The position numbers and the translations under genes were made by a program. A model generated the notes under the pieces. That model was given only the letters and a program-made list of their open reading frames with translations. It had not been told where the DNA came from and made no database searches. From Legionella santicrucis (lineage in GTDB: Bacteria > Pseudomonadota > Gammaproteobacteria > Legionellales > Legionellaceae), in contig NZ_LNYU01000003.1 of NCBI RefSeq assembly GCF_001468135.1, forward strand, positions 1 through 64,000: DNA of 64,000 nucleotides, read 5' to 3'. Numbering within the stretch: position 1 is the first letter of the stretch; each line of letters opens with the position of its first letter. This document shows positions 51,518 through 58,926 of the stretch, in pieces.

Positions 51518-53696
51518 AACTCCCTACCATCAAGTCGTTGCCAATCAAATTATTGAAAGCCTGAAAACAAGAACCGCACCCTGGTTAAAACCATGGGAGC
51601 CTGGCACAGGTAATGGTCAAGTTCCTTATAATCCAGTCACAGGTAAACGCTATCGAGGAATCAATGTCTTGTATTTGATGGTAAATCAAAGTGATGACAA
51701 CCGTTGGTTAACCTACAAACAAGCTCAAAGTATGGATGCTCAGGTTCGCAAGGGAGAAAAAGGAACCACAATCCAATATTGGAAATTTCATGAAGAGCAA
51801 ACTAAATACGATGATGCTGGTAAACCTGTGCTTGATGAGCATGGTAATCCATTAAAAGTGCAGGTGAATCTTGAACGACCTAAAGTGTTTTATACAACAG
51901 TATTTCATGCTTCGCAAATTGAAAATATGCCTGAACTCATTGCAAAAGAGCCAGATTGGTCCTTGATTGAAAGAGCAGAAAAACTGCTACATAACTCTGG
52001 CACCACCATTATTCACTCTGAAGCAGACAGAGCATTTTATAGGTTATCGACTGATAGCATTCATCTTCCACCTAAAGAGCAATTTAAATCCGCAGCGAAC
52101 TATTATGCTACTGCCCTGCATGAACTAGGGCATTGGAGCGGTCATCCTTCAAGACTGGATAGAGATTTAGGCCATCCCTTTGGTTCAGATGCCTATGCCA
52201 AAGAAGAATTAAGAGCAGAAATTGCAAGCATGCTTTTAGGTGCTGAGCTTGGTATAGGTCATGACCCTTCTCAACACACGGCATATATCAAATCATGGAT
52301 TCGTGTTTTGGAAGATGAGCCCTTAGAAATATTCAGAGCATCCGCAGATGCAGAGAAAATAGTGAATCACCTGTGTGCTTTAGAGCAAACTCAAGATATT
52401 CAATTGGCACCACTTATTGAAATCAAGGATGATAAACTAAAAGAGGAAATCTTTATGGCGACTGACAACACCACTTCTGAAAAGGTCTGGTTAAGCATCC
52501 CCTTCAAACAAAAAGAGATTGCCAAATCTACAATAGGAAAACTACCTGATGGAACACCAGGTATTGCCTGGGATAAAGTTCAAAAATGTTGGTATGCAAA
52601 TCCTGGTGTTCCTGTTGAGAAAATTAAAGCCTGGCTTCCTGAACATCAGGCATTAACCCAGGAAAAATCGCTTATCCCTGAGGATGAGTTTAAAGCAGCA
52701 TTAATAAACATTGGTGCTATTGTTTCAGGTGGGCATCCAATTATGGATGGTAAACCTCATCGCATAGCTACAGAGGGTGATAAAAACGGTGAAAAAGCAG
52801 GTTTTTATATAGCTCATTTAGATGGTATTCCAGCAGGATATATTAAAAACAACCGAACTGGTACTGAGCTTAATTGGAAATGTAAGGGCTACATTTTAAC
52901 TGATGAACAGAAGGCAACTCTTAAGGCAGAAGCACTTGAGCATCAACAAACTCGTCAACGTGAGCTTGAAACTAAACAAAAAAGTACGGCATTAAGACTC
53001 GAACGAAAATTATCCATGATGACTGAAATTGTGGAACCCACCCCTTATATGCAGGCCAAAGGTATTCAGGTTCATTCTGGCGTGTATACTGATGAAGAAA
53101 AAAAAATAACCTGTATTCCAGCAACTGATTGCGAAGGAACACTTTGGACTGTTCAGTATATTGCCGAAGATGGAACCAAGCGCTTTGCAAAAGATTCAAG
53201 AAAAGAAGGTTGTTTTCATGTATTGGGCGGTATCGACAAGCTTGCAGAGGTACCCGTTATTCTGATAACGGAGGGTTATGCCACCGCTGCAACGATACAA
53301 GAGGCAACCGAGCTGCCGGCTGTCGTTTCAGCGTTTGATGCTGGAAACCTCAAGTCTGTGGCGAAAGCGCTACATGAAAAATATCCTCATACCCCAATCA
53401 TTGTGGCCACAGACGATGACAAACACCTTGAATTAACTCAAGGCATCAATCCTGGAAAGGAAAAAGGAGGCGAAGCAGCAGATGCAGTCAATGGCTTTGT
53501 CATTCTCCCAACTTTTGCACCAGGCGAACAGGCATTAAACCCCGCTCAGTTCAGCGATTTTAATGATCTGGGAAATAGAAGCATGCTGGGTATTGAAGGG
53601 GTAAAACGGCAAATAAAGCCAAAGATTGATAGAATAGCTAAGAGATACAGCAACTTGAGATTATCGCAAAAGTGTAATGTGGCTCATATTTTATAG
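51510..53696 (+). CDS. ArdC/TraC-type primase with zincin and Toprim parts
   Basis: 728 aa from the ATG at 51510 behind GATGGAGG; a longer frame to 51465 lies in the small gene. Order: ArdC N-domain (single-strand DNA binding, TPYHQVVANQIIESLKTRTAPWLKPW, about 1-130), zincin-like domain with HELGHWSGHPSRLDR (about 204-220), a DUF5710-type WLSIPFKQKEIAKS...PGIAWDKVQKCWYA segment (about 325-375), then a TraC-like part with Toprim motifs VILITEGYATAAT and PIIVATDDD (about 580-640). Together they protect and prime single-stranded ICE DNA in the recipient; ArdC proteins also block host restriction. Roles from known families. Confidence 0.85.
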   Translation: MTKTPYHQVVANQIIESLKTRTAPWLKPWEPGTGNGQVPYNPVTGKRYRGINVLYLMVNQSDDNRWLTYKQAQSMDAQVRKGEKGTTIQYWKFHEEQTKYDDAGKPVLDEHGNPLKVQVNLERPKVFYTTVFHASQIENMPELIAKEPDWSLIERAEKLLHNSGTTIIHSEADRAFYRLSTDSIHLPPKEQFKSAANYYATALHELGHWSGHPSRLDRDLGHPFGSDAYAKEELRAEIASMLLGAELGIGHDPSQHTAYIKSWIRVLEDEPLEIFRASADAEKIVNHLCALEQTQDIQLAPLIEIKDDKLKEEIFMATDNTTSEKVWLSIPFKQKEIAKSTIGKLPDGTPGIAWDKVQKCWYANPGVPVEKIKAWLPEHQALTQEKSLIPEDEFKAALINIGAIVSGGHPIMDGKPHRIATEGDKNGEKAGFYIAHLDGIPAGYIKNNRTGTELNWKCKGYILTDEQKATLKAEALEHQQTRQRELETKQKSTALRLERKLSMMTEIVEPTPYMQAKGIQVHSGVYTDEEKKITCIPATDCEGTLWTVQYIAEDGTKRFAKDSRKEGCFHVLGGIDKLAEVPVILITEGYATAATIQEATELPAVVSAFDAGNLKSVAKALHEKYPHTPIIVATDDDKHLELTQGINPGKEKGGEAADAVNGFVILPTFAPGEQALNPAQFSDFNDLGNRSMLGIEGVKRQIKPKIDRIAKRYSNLRLSQKCNVAHIL

Positions 53697-53812
53697 ATTC
53701 AATTTCAATGGCGACAATTAATGTGTCCAATTATCGCCATTAAGTTATTAAGCAAAGTGATATAGTATGATAATCATCCGACCAGCATAACCGGAAGGCT
53801 CTGCTCAATGGA

Positions 53813-54496
53813 TTACATACCCATTCGAACACTTTTGTTTAACATAATTTTTTCTGGGAAGCTGTCATTGGGTGCAGCAATATAACAATTACTTCTCATG
53901 AAAAAAGGATCTTTTTCGTCTCCCATTTTAAGACGCCTAACGGCAATACCAAGACTTACTCCTGCACTATTAAATCGTTCAAGCATGCGCTGAAGTTCTT
54001 CATTGATCTCCAGTTTCTGTATTGCTGTCATTTCCTCATATATCCCGTCACAATCCTGAAGATAATCTTGAAGCTCAGCAAAACAGTGTTCAGCTTCCTT
54101 TGAAAGACCCTCCCTTGCTTCAAACTGATGCGCTTGTGCATCCTCAGCCATTTCTCGAAGCTGCCTGCCGCATGTGACTTTTTTTACAGAAAGTGTAATA
54201 GTTTCTTTTTGTAACCGCTCATATTCTTCTCTTAAGGCCGCTTCATCGGGATGCTGGAAAGGTCTGTTAAATATATCAATATCTCCGAGTTCAAAAACAT
54301 TGGCCAGAGCTCGTCTCACATCAGGACTCGAACTTTTACCATTTTCTACTCTCTGAATCGTCCTGACACTAAGCTTCGTGAGTTCTGCCAAAGTTTCTTG
54401 CGTCCACCCTCTCTGTTTGCGGTACAGTACAATGTAGAAAGCAAGATATTTTCCTGGTATGGGACCGTATGTACCATTATTTTGTTCGTTTGTCAT
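53813..54496 (-). CDS. Xre-family transcriptional regulator
   Basis: 227 aa. HTH near residues 18-70 (IVLYRKQRGWTQETLAELTKLSVRTIQRVENGKSSSPDVRRALANVF). Acidic helices follow, with a Cys pair (AEHCFAELQDYLQDC) and no peptidase or enzyme motif, so it is a plain repressor or activator with an unknown C-domain. It is transcribed opposite to the primase gene and away from it; three phased CGACA repeats lie just upstream of its start and may be its own operator. Confidence 0.8.
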   Translation of the reverse strand: MTNEQNNGTYGPIPGKYLAFYIVLYRKQRGWTQETLAELTKLSVRTIQRVENGKSSSPDVRRALANVFELGDIDIFNRPFQHPDEAALREEYERLQKETITLSVKKVTCGRQLREMAEDAQAHQFEAREGLSKEAEHCFAELQDYLQDCDGIYEEMTAIQKLEINEELQRMLERFNSAGVSLGIAVRRLKMGDEKDPFFMRSNCYIAAPNDSFPEKIMLNKSVRMGM

Positions 54497-54556
54497 TGTC
54501 TACCTCACTGGTTAATAAATAGGCTTTTATTGTATCAACGTAAGGTTTGTCAACCA

Positions 54557-54583
54557 CGACAACAACACGACATAAAAGCGACA
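54557..54583. promoter_or_regulatory. three CGACA repeats in helical phase
   Basis: CGACA begins at 54557, 54568 and 54579, exactly 11 bp apart, about 60-85 bp upstream of the Xre gene start. On the minus strand they read TGTCG and end beside a TTGACA at about 54546-54551. This suits cooperative binding of a regulator or an iteron-like site. Confidence 0.45.
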
Positions 54584-54715
54584 ATAAAACCATACAAACA
54601 ATTTTCTATAGAATCTAACAAATGACAATCTTAAATATAAGATACACAGACATAAAAAATTTTATACAGTTGCATATAGTCGACTAATTTAACGCTGTGT
54701 AATCTCAGTAGGATT

Positions 54716-56584
54716 TCAATTCTTATAACCCTTACGATTCTTATTTAATCGAGAAACTTCCCGTCGCACATGGTTATCAAGTTTGAATCCTTTCCGCTCC
54801 AGGTGAGCATGTGCATTATCCGGCAATAGCACTTGACCTCCTCCGGTGAGCTGAACCAGATCGCATTTGGACAGGTTTCGCAAGCTGTTGTGATCTTTGG
54901 CTGGCGAGCCTTGTCTAATGCTGAAAGAGTCGGGCTTTGTACTACCCCTTCTCTTTCCAGTGGCTGTTCCAGCAGCCTCATAGCCTCCTGAAGTTCTTCC
55001 TCGATGGCTTTGTCGGTTTGCTCTTGATTGATCATGGGATTTCTCCTGTTCAAAATTTAGTTTTTGACGTTGATTTTCCAAATCCAAATCAGCAAAAGTG
55101 ATTGGCATTTGATATTGAATAACAATCTGCAAGATAATCTTTTTAAATAATGGAGACCCATTCACACAAATACAGTCACCATAGCGCTGCCTTGCCATTT
55201 CCAAGGCTCTTTTAAGCGTAGGAATAGACCCGCCTTTAGAAATGAAAATTTCCTTTCCATTGTCCCTAATAACATTGTTATCTTTTTTATAAATCTCAGT
55301 ACCTTCTTTAGTAACAGAGTCGATTTGTCCAAAATTTAAAGAGGAAAAAAAAGAAGAGCCTGATCCTGATATAGCGTAATCATGCTTATTTTTACGATTA
55401 CGATAACGCAGTGTCACTAAAGCATCCTGGTCGCCACTTTGTGCGTTTTGTTTCAGCCAATCAGCCCAGGTTTTGTTTTGGTAGGAATCTAATAACCGGC
55501 TACGTTCTTTGCCGTAATTTTTCCTTATGTTAGCAATTTCATTAAGGAGCGTTTTATTTATGTGACTATATAGGAACTTTTTCTGTACTTTAGAAAGGTT
55601 CATTAATTTCAAAGCCGCTCTTTTAATTCGACCTCGCTTTTTAGCCTTTTCAATAAGTTTGGCTCTGGCCTCTCGCAAGTTTTTAAGTTTGTCTGAAATG
55701 AAGTGTTTATTGTGTGACTTTTCATGCAGATATTTGGCATAAAGGGCCGTACCAAGTACTTTTTTATTTAGTGGTTCATAACGGTAAACATTAGAAGCAG
55801 GTGCACCGTCCTCTGAGTAGGATTGTACGAAGTCACCTAGCTTGGATTCGAGATTTTTTTTAGAAAAGCTTCTGGAAATAGAACTAGCTTTAACAGTCAT
55901 CCCTTGCGCATTGCAGAAAACAAAACCATTGACTTTAGCACGTATAATCAACCCATGTTCTGCCAAAATACTATGAATCTCCTTCCAGTTTCTAGCTGCC
56001 TCTATTTTTTCTTTACAGTGACGCTTCATCCAATTAATCAAGCTTTCAATACCTGAATGGCGCTCCATATCGTCTGCAAGATTTTCCGAATGGTTTTTCC
56101 GAGTTTGATGATTGGTTATTTGAAGACCTAATTCAATTTCAAGCTGGGATGCAACCTCTGCAAAGGTCTTATATGCCCTGTAAGGTTCAATCATATTAAA
56201 GGTTTGAGGATGAATTTTATTAATCGCAACATGAATATGAAGATTGTCTGTGTCATGATGAACAACTGAGATTCTTTGGTGTTCTTTAAATCCAATCGAC
56301 AATGCCACTCTATCTTCAATTTCACGTAAAATTTGAGCGGAAGGGTTTTCTCCTGGAGCAAAAGAAATAAGCATATGGTAGGTTTTATCTCCAGTGGCTC
56401 TTTGGTTTTTAGCTTGTGTTGCTAATACCTCCTGAACAGCCCAAATGGGATCCAGGCTATTACAGTTTGATAATCTGACTTTTCCCACTCTCTCCTGTTT
56501 GTTTTGTTGATTACACAGGTATTGAACAAGACCCGAGAAACTACTAAGTCTTGTTTTCTTCATAGGGATATGGCGAATAATCAT
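54716..56584 (-). CDS. traI: TraI relaxase, IncP (MOBP) type
   Basis: 622 aa, shorter than RP4 TraI (about 730). The N-terminal 300 residues follow RP4 closely: MIIRHIPMKK at the start, catalytic Tyr22 in GLVQYL, GDKTYHMLISFAPGENPSA, and the His motif HHDTDNLHIHVAINKIHP (His116, His118), then ADDMERHSGIESLINWMK. The C-terminal end (LVQLTGGGQVLLPDNAHAHLERKG) is the typical IncP tail. It nicks oriT and carries the strand into the recipient. It overlaps traJ by 4 nt, and a small gene overlaps its 3' end in another frame. Confidence 0.93.
   Translation of the reverse strand: MIIRHIPMKKTRLSSFSGLVQYLCNQQNKQERVGKVRLSNCNSLDPIWAVQEVLATQAKNQRATGDKTYHMLISFAPGENPSAQILREIEDRVALSIGFKEHQRISVVHHDTDNLHIHVAINKIHPQTFNMIEPYRAYKTFAEVASQLEIELGLQITNHQTRKNHSENLADDMERHSGIESLINWMKRHCKEKIEAARNWKEIHSILAEHGLIIRAKVNGFVFCNAQGMTVKASSISRSFSKKNLESKLGDFVQSYSEDGAPASNVYRYEPLNKKVLGTALYAKYLHEKSHNKHFISDKLKNLREARAKLIEKAKKRGRIKRAALKLMNLSKVQKKFLYSHINKTLLNEIANIRKNYGKERSRLLDSYQNKTWADWLKQNAQSGDQDALVTLRYRNRKNKHDYAISGSGSSFFSSLNFGQIDSVTKEGTEIYKKDNNVIRDNGKEIFISKGGSIPTLKRALEMARQRYGDCICVNGSPLFKKIILQIVIQYQMPITFADLDLENQRQKLNFEQEKSHDQSRANRQSHRGRTSGGYEAAGTATGKRRGSTKPDSFSIRQGSPAKDHNSLRNLSKCDLVQLTGGGQVLLPDNAHAHLERKGFKLDNHVRREVSRLNKNRKGYKN
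54745..55035 (-). CDS. Cys-rich small protein nested in traI
   Basis: 96 aa from the ATG at 55035, which follows AACAGGAGAAATCCC, a strong ribosome site; the ATG at 55053 lies before it. The frame is fully inside the 3' end of traI. ACETCPNAIWF, EVKCYCRIMH and ITMCDGKF give a Cx2C, CxC, C pattern seen in small proteins near IncP-type relaxases; this may be a zinc site. RP4 also nests a gene (traH) within traI. Two overlapping real genes are thus likely. Role unknown. Confidence 0.6.
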   Translation of the reverse strand: MINQEQTDKAIEEELQEAMRLLEQPLEREGVVQSPTLSALDKARQPKITTACETCPNAIWFSSPEEVKCYCRIMHMLTWSGKDSNLITMCDGKFLD

Positions 56585-56934
56585 AGTTTTTTCACCACTT
56601 CCAACATTGCATCCTGGGTGGTTTGAATACGATTTAATAATGTTTTTACTGTTTGTAGGTCAAAATGCGCAACGCGTTTATCCTGAGTCAACCATAGTTT
56701 TAACAGTCCACCAAGCCGTCCTAAGTCCCCATTAATTTTGGCTAGCTGCAGTATATGATCTTTATCAACACTACTTTGAATTTGATAACCAAGACTTATC
56801 CGTCTTAAGTACTCGGCAATTGAAAGGCCGGCAGTGGCTGCATTCGATTTAATTTGAATTTCTTCGGAAGGCAAGACAGGTACGCGAAGATGACGACCAT
56901 TTTTTCTTGTAGGTGCTTTAAGCTTATCGTCCAT
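56581..56934 (-). CDS. traJ: TraJ, oriT-binding relaxosome protein
   Basis: 117 aa (RP4 TraJ has 123). VPVLPSEEIQIKSNAATAGLSIAEYLRRISLGY is the ribbon-helix-helix part, and INGDLGRLGGLLKLWLTQDKR is almost the same as in RP4. TraJ binds the inverted repeat beside nic and lets TraI find its site. Divergent from traK across oriT; overlaps traI by 4 nt (ATGA). Confidence 0.93.
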   Translation of the reverse strand: MDDKLKAPTRKNGRHLRVPVLPSEEIQIKSNAATAGLSIAEYLRRISLGYQIQSSVDKDHILQLAKINGDLGRLGGLLKLWLTQDKRVAHFDLQTVKTLLNRIQTTQDAMLEVVKKL

Positions 56935-57010
56935 AAGGATGCTGACCTCTTTATTAAGTGGTTATGCAATCCTTTGGGTATTGATTTGACCTCAAAACAC
57001 AGGTTTTTCG

Positions 57011-57091
57011 TTGAGCACCTGAGGTGCGAATAAGACTCGTGAGGTTTGGTAGCCAGCTTGCTGGTTAGCTAACTTCACCTATCTTGCCCTG
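57011..57091. other. oriT with nic site, RP4-like
   Basis: Blocks match RP4 oriT in order: TTGAGCACC with AGGTGCGAATAAG (the first forms a dyad GCACCT-G-AGGTGC, 57015-57027), GTGAGG, an inverted repeat CCAGC-TT-GCTGG (57051 region) beside GTTAGCTAAC, then CTTCACCTATCTTG with CCCTG (nic expected at 57086/57087; RP4 has CCTATCCTG before the nick). It lies between traJ and traK, as in RP4. The inner part of the TraJ-binding repeat differs, so the TraJ specificity may too. Confidence 0.88.
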
Positions 57092-57327
57092 CGTTTTAAG
57101 TTCATTTAATAGCATCCTATCAGGTAATTTTATGTAATTTCAAGACCCTTTGTTTTAAAACTAATTTAATTTCGAATAATTACCAATTATTACGATAAAT
57201 TACATATTTATACGTTTATGATGATGCTTAATTACGCCAAAAGGAAAGAAAATAACTTAATTAATTGCATAACAATAAAATAGTTTGTACCATCAGAAAG
57301 AGAACAATAATAAGTTGACGGTATGAC
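57092..57327. other. oriT right flank and promoter region
   Basis: About 235 bp of AT-rich DNA between nic and traK. In RP4 this side holds the traK promoter and TraK-binding DNA, which is curved; runs such as TTACGATAAATTACATATTT here fit that, though no box is certain. No gene. Confidence 0.4.
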
Positions 57328-57672
57328 ATGGGAAACTCCCTCAGCGAACGAATCGCAGCAAAGCAAATGGTAAGAAAAGCCTCTGCTAAATCTGTAAATA
57401 AAGCCGCATTTCTTGCTTTAAAAAATGATATCGCTTCAGCTCTAGCTGACGGCTGGTCTATAAAGCTTGTCTGGGAAACCTTAGTTGAGGAAGGTAAAAT
57501 CTCATTTTCATACAAAACCTTTTGTGGCTATGTAGCACGTTTGATTGCTGCAGAAAAAAAGCCATCTATTCAGGAGAACACCAAGGATGATGAAAAGGCT
57601 AAAAGTAAGACAAAAACTGAAATTCGCGGTTTTACTTTTAATCCAAAACCTAATTTGGAGGAACTCTTGTAA
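57328..57672 (+). CDS. traK: TraK, oriT DNA-wrapping protein
   Basis: 114 aa, basic (RP4 TraK has 134). GNSLSERIAAKQMVRKASAK, then LADGWSIKLVWETLVEEGKISFSYKTFCGYV, a helix-turn-helix-like pattern seen in TraK. It binds the oriT side away from the nick and aids relaxosome assembly. First gene of traKLM, with the following gene overlapping by one base (taATG). Confidence 0.85.
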   Translation: MGNSLSERIAAKQMVRKASAKSVNKAAFLALKNDIASALADGWSIKLVWETLVEEGKISFSYKTFCGYVARLIAAEKKPSIQENTKDDEKAKSKTKTEIRGFTFNPKPNLEELL

Positions 57673-58397
57673 TGGCAAAAATACATATCACACTGCAGGG
57701 AAAAGGCGGTGTCGGCAAATCATTTATTTCAGCAACAACCGCACAATACAAACAACACAAAGGGCATACTCCGCTGTGTATTGACACCGACCCCATCAAT
57801 TCTACCTTTCATGGCTTTAAAGCCCTCAACGTCGATCATATTCAAGTCATGAGCGGTGATGAAATCAACCCCCGTCTTTTTGATGTCCTCATCGAAAAAA
57901 TTGCCTCAACAACTAATGATGTAGTCATAGACAACGGTGCCAGTTCTTTTGTACCGCTATCTCACTACCTCATCAGCAACCAAGTTCCCGCATTGTTAAA
58001 GGAATTAGGCCATGAAATGGTGATTCATACGGTCATCACCGGTGGCCAGGCCTTATTCGATACTATTAATGGCTTCGCACAGCTGATTAACCAGTTTGCA
58101 AATGAAGCACAGTTTGTTGTCTGGCTTAATCCCTATTGGGGAACTATAGAGCATGAAGGAAAAGCATTTGAACAACTGAAAGCCTACCGAGATAACAAGG
58201 ACAGAATATCAGCCTTAATTCAAATCCCCGACCTGAAAAAAGAAACCTACGGCAGAGATTTAACCGAAATGCTTCAACAAAAGCTGACCTTCGATGAAGT
58301 ACTGAGTACGCCAGAGAAAAGCATTATGACCCGTCAACGCTTAAAAATCGTTCGCGCTCAACTATTTGGACAGCTGGATAGTGCCAGGGTGATCTAA
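57672..58397 (+). CDS. traL: TraL, ParA-like P-loop ATPase of transfer region
   Basis: 241 aa, exactly the length of RP4 TraL, and very similar along the whole chain: MAKIHITLQGKGGVGKSFIS (deviant Walker A), CIDTDPINSTFHGF, DVVIDNGASSFVPLSHYLISN, FVVWLNPYWGTIEHEGK, and IMTRQRLKIVR. Its precise role in conjugation is not known even in RP4; ParA-like ATPases often position DNA or protein. It lies between traK and traM and shares one base with each. Confidence 0.93.
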   Translation: MAKIHITLQGKGGVGKSFISATTAQYKQHKGHTPLCIDTDPINSTFHGFKALNVDHIQVMSGDEINPRLFDVLIEKIASTTNDVVIDNGASSFVPLSHYLISNQVPALLKELGHEMVIHTVITGGQALFDTINGFAQLINQFANEAQFVVWLNPYWGTIEHEGKAFEQLKAYRDNKDRISALIQIPDLKKETYGRDLTEMLQQKLTFDEVLSTPEKSIMTRQRLKIVRAQLFGQLDSARVI

Positions 58398-58831
58398 TGT
58401 CAGAGAAACTTGATAAAATCCTTCAAGACATCACTGTCAAACATGGTGTACTTTTGGGTAAAGACGATCCAATTCTTATCCTTCAGACTATGAATGAAAA
58501 ACTGATTGAGGAAAATCGAAAAGCCCAACAGGATTTGCTGGTACAGTTCCGAGAGGAAATGGAAGGCATTTCTTCACAATGGAAAGATGATGCCAAAGAA
58601 AAAGCTGAAAAGGTTCTCAATGCGGCATTAGCTAGTAGTAAAGAAGCTATAACCAGATTGCTGCATGAATCGACTAAAGAGTCGGTTCAAGCTATGCAGA
58701 AATTGATCTCGGATTCATTGATTGAGGCTCACTCCCTGACACGAAAGACGCAAAAATTCAGTCAATTTGCATTGGCATCCTCCGCATTGTTTGCTGTCTC
58801 ATGTATGATTTTCTTATTGCTTTATAAATAA
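58397..58831 (+). CDS. traM: TraM-like protein
   Basis: 144 aa (RP4 TraM has 145). SEKLDKILQDITVKHGVLLGKDDPILILQTMNEKL is the start; a long coiled coil follows, and the last 20 residues are one TM helix (FALASSALFAVSCMIFLLLYK), so it is a tail-anchored membrane protein. In RP4 its function is uncertain. It ends traKLM just before an intrinsic terminator. Confidence 0.85.
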   Translation: MSEKLDKILQDITVKHGVLLGKDDPILILQTMNEKLIEENRKAQQDLLVQFREEMEGISSQWKDDAKEKAEKVLNAALASSKEAITRLLHESTKESVQAMQKLISDSLIEAHSLTRKTQKFSQFALASSALFAVSCMIFLLLYK

Positions 58832-58847
58832 GGTCCTTCTGTTAAAA

Positions 58848-58875
58848 AGCCCCAAATTGGGGCTTCTTATTTTTA
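58848..58875 (+). terminator. intrinsic terminator after traM
   Basis: GC-rich stem AGCCCCAA / TTGGGGCT followed by TCTTATTTTTAT. It closes the traKLM unit and separates it from cargo. Confidence 0.85.
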
Positions 58876-58926
58876 TCTACTAAAATTAATAGAATAGATT
58901 TTAAACCCGTACTTGTAGGAGCAGGG

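Noticed and set aside
57261-57515. Minus-strand frame over the start of traK
   Set aside because: Antisense to traK, which is supported by family and position.
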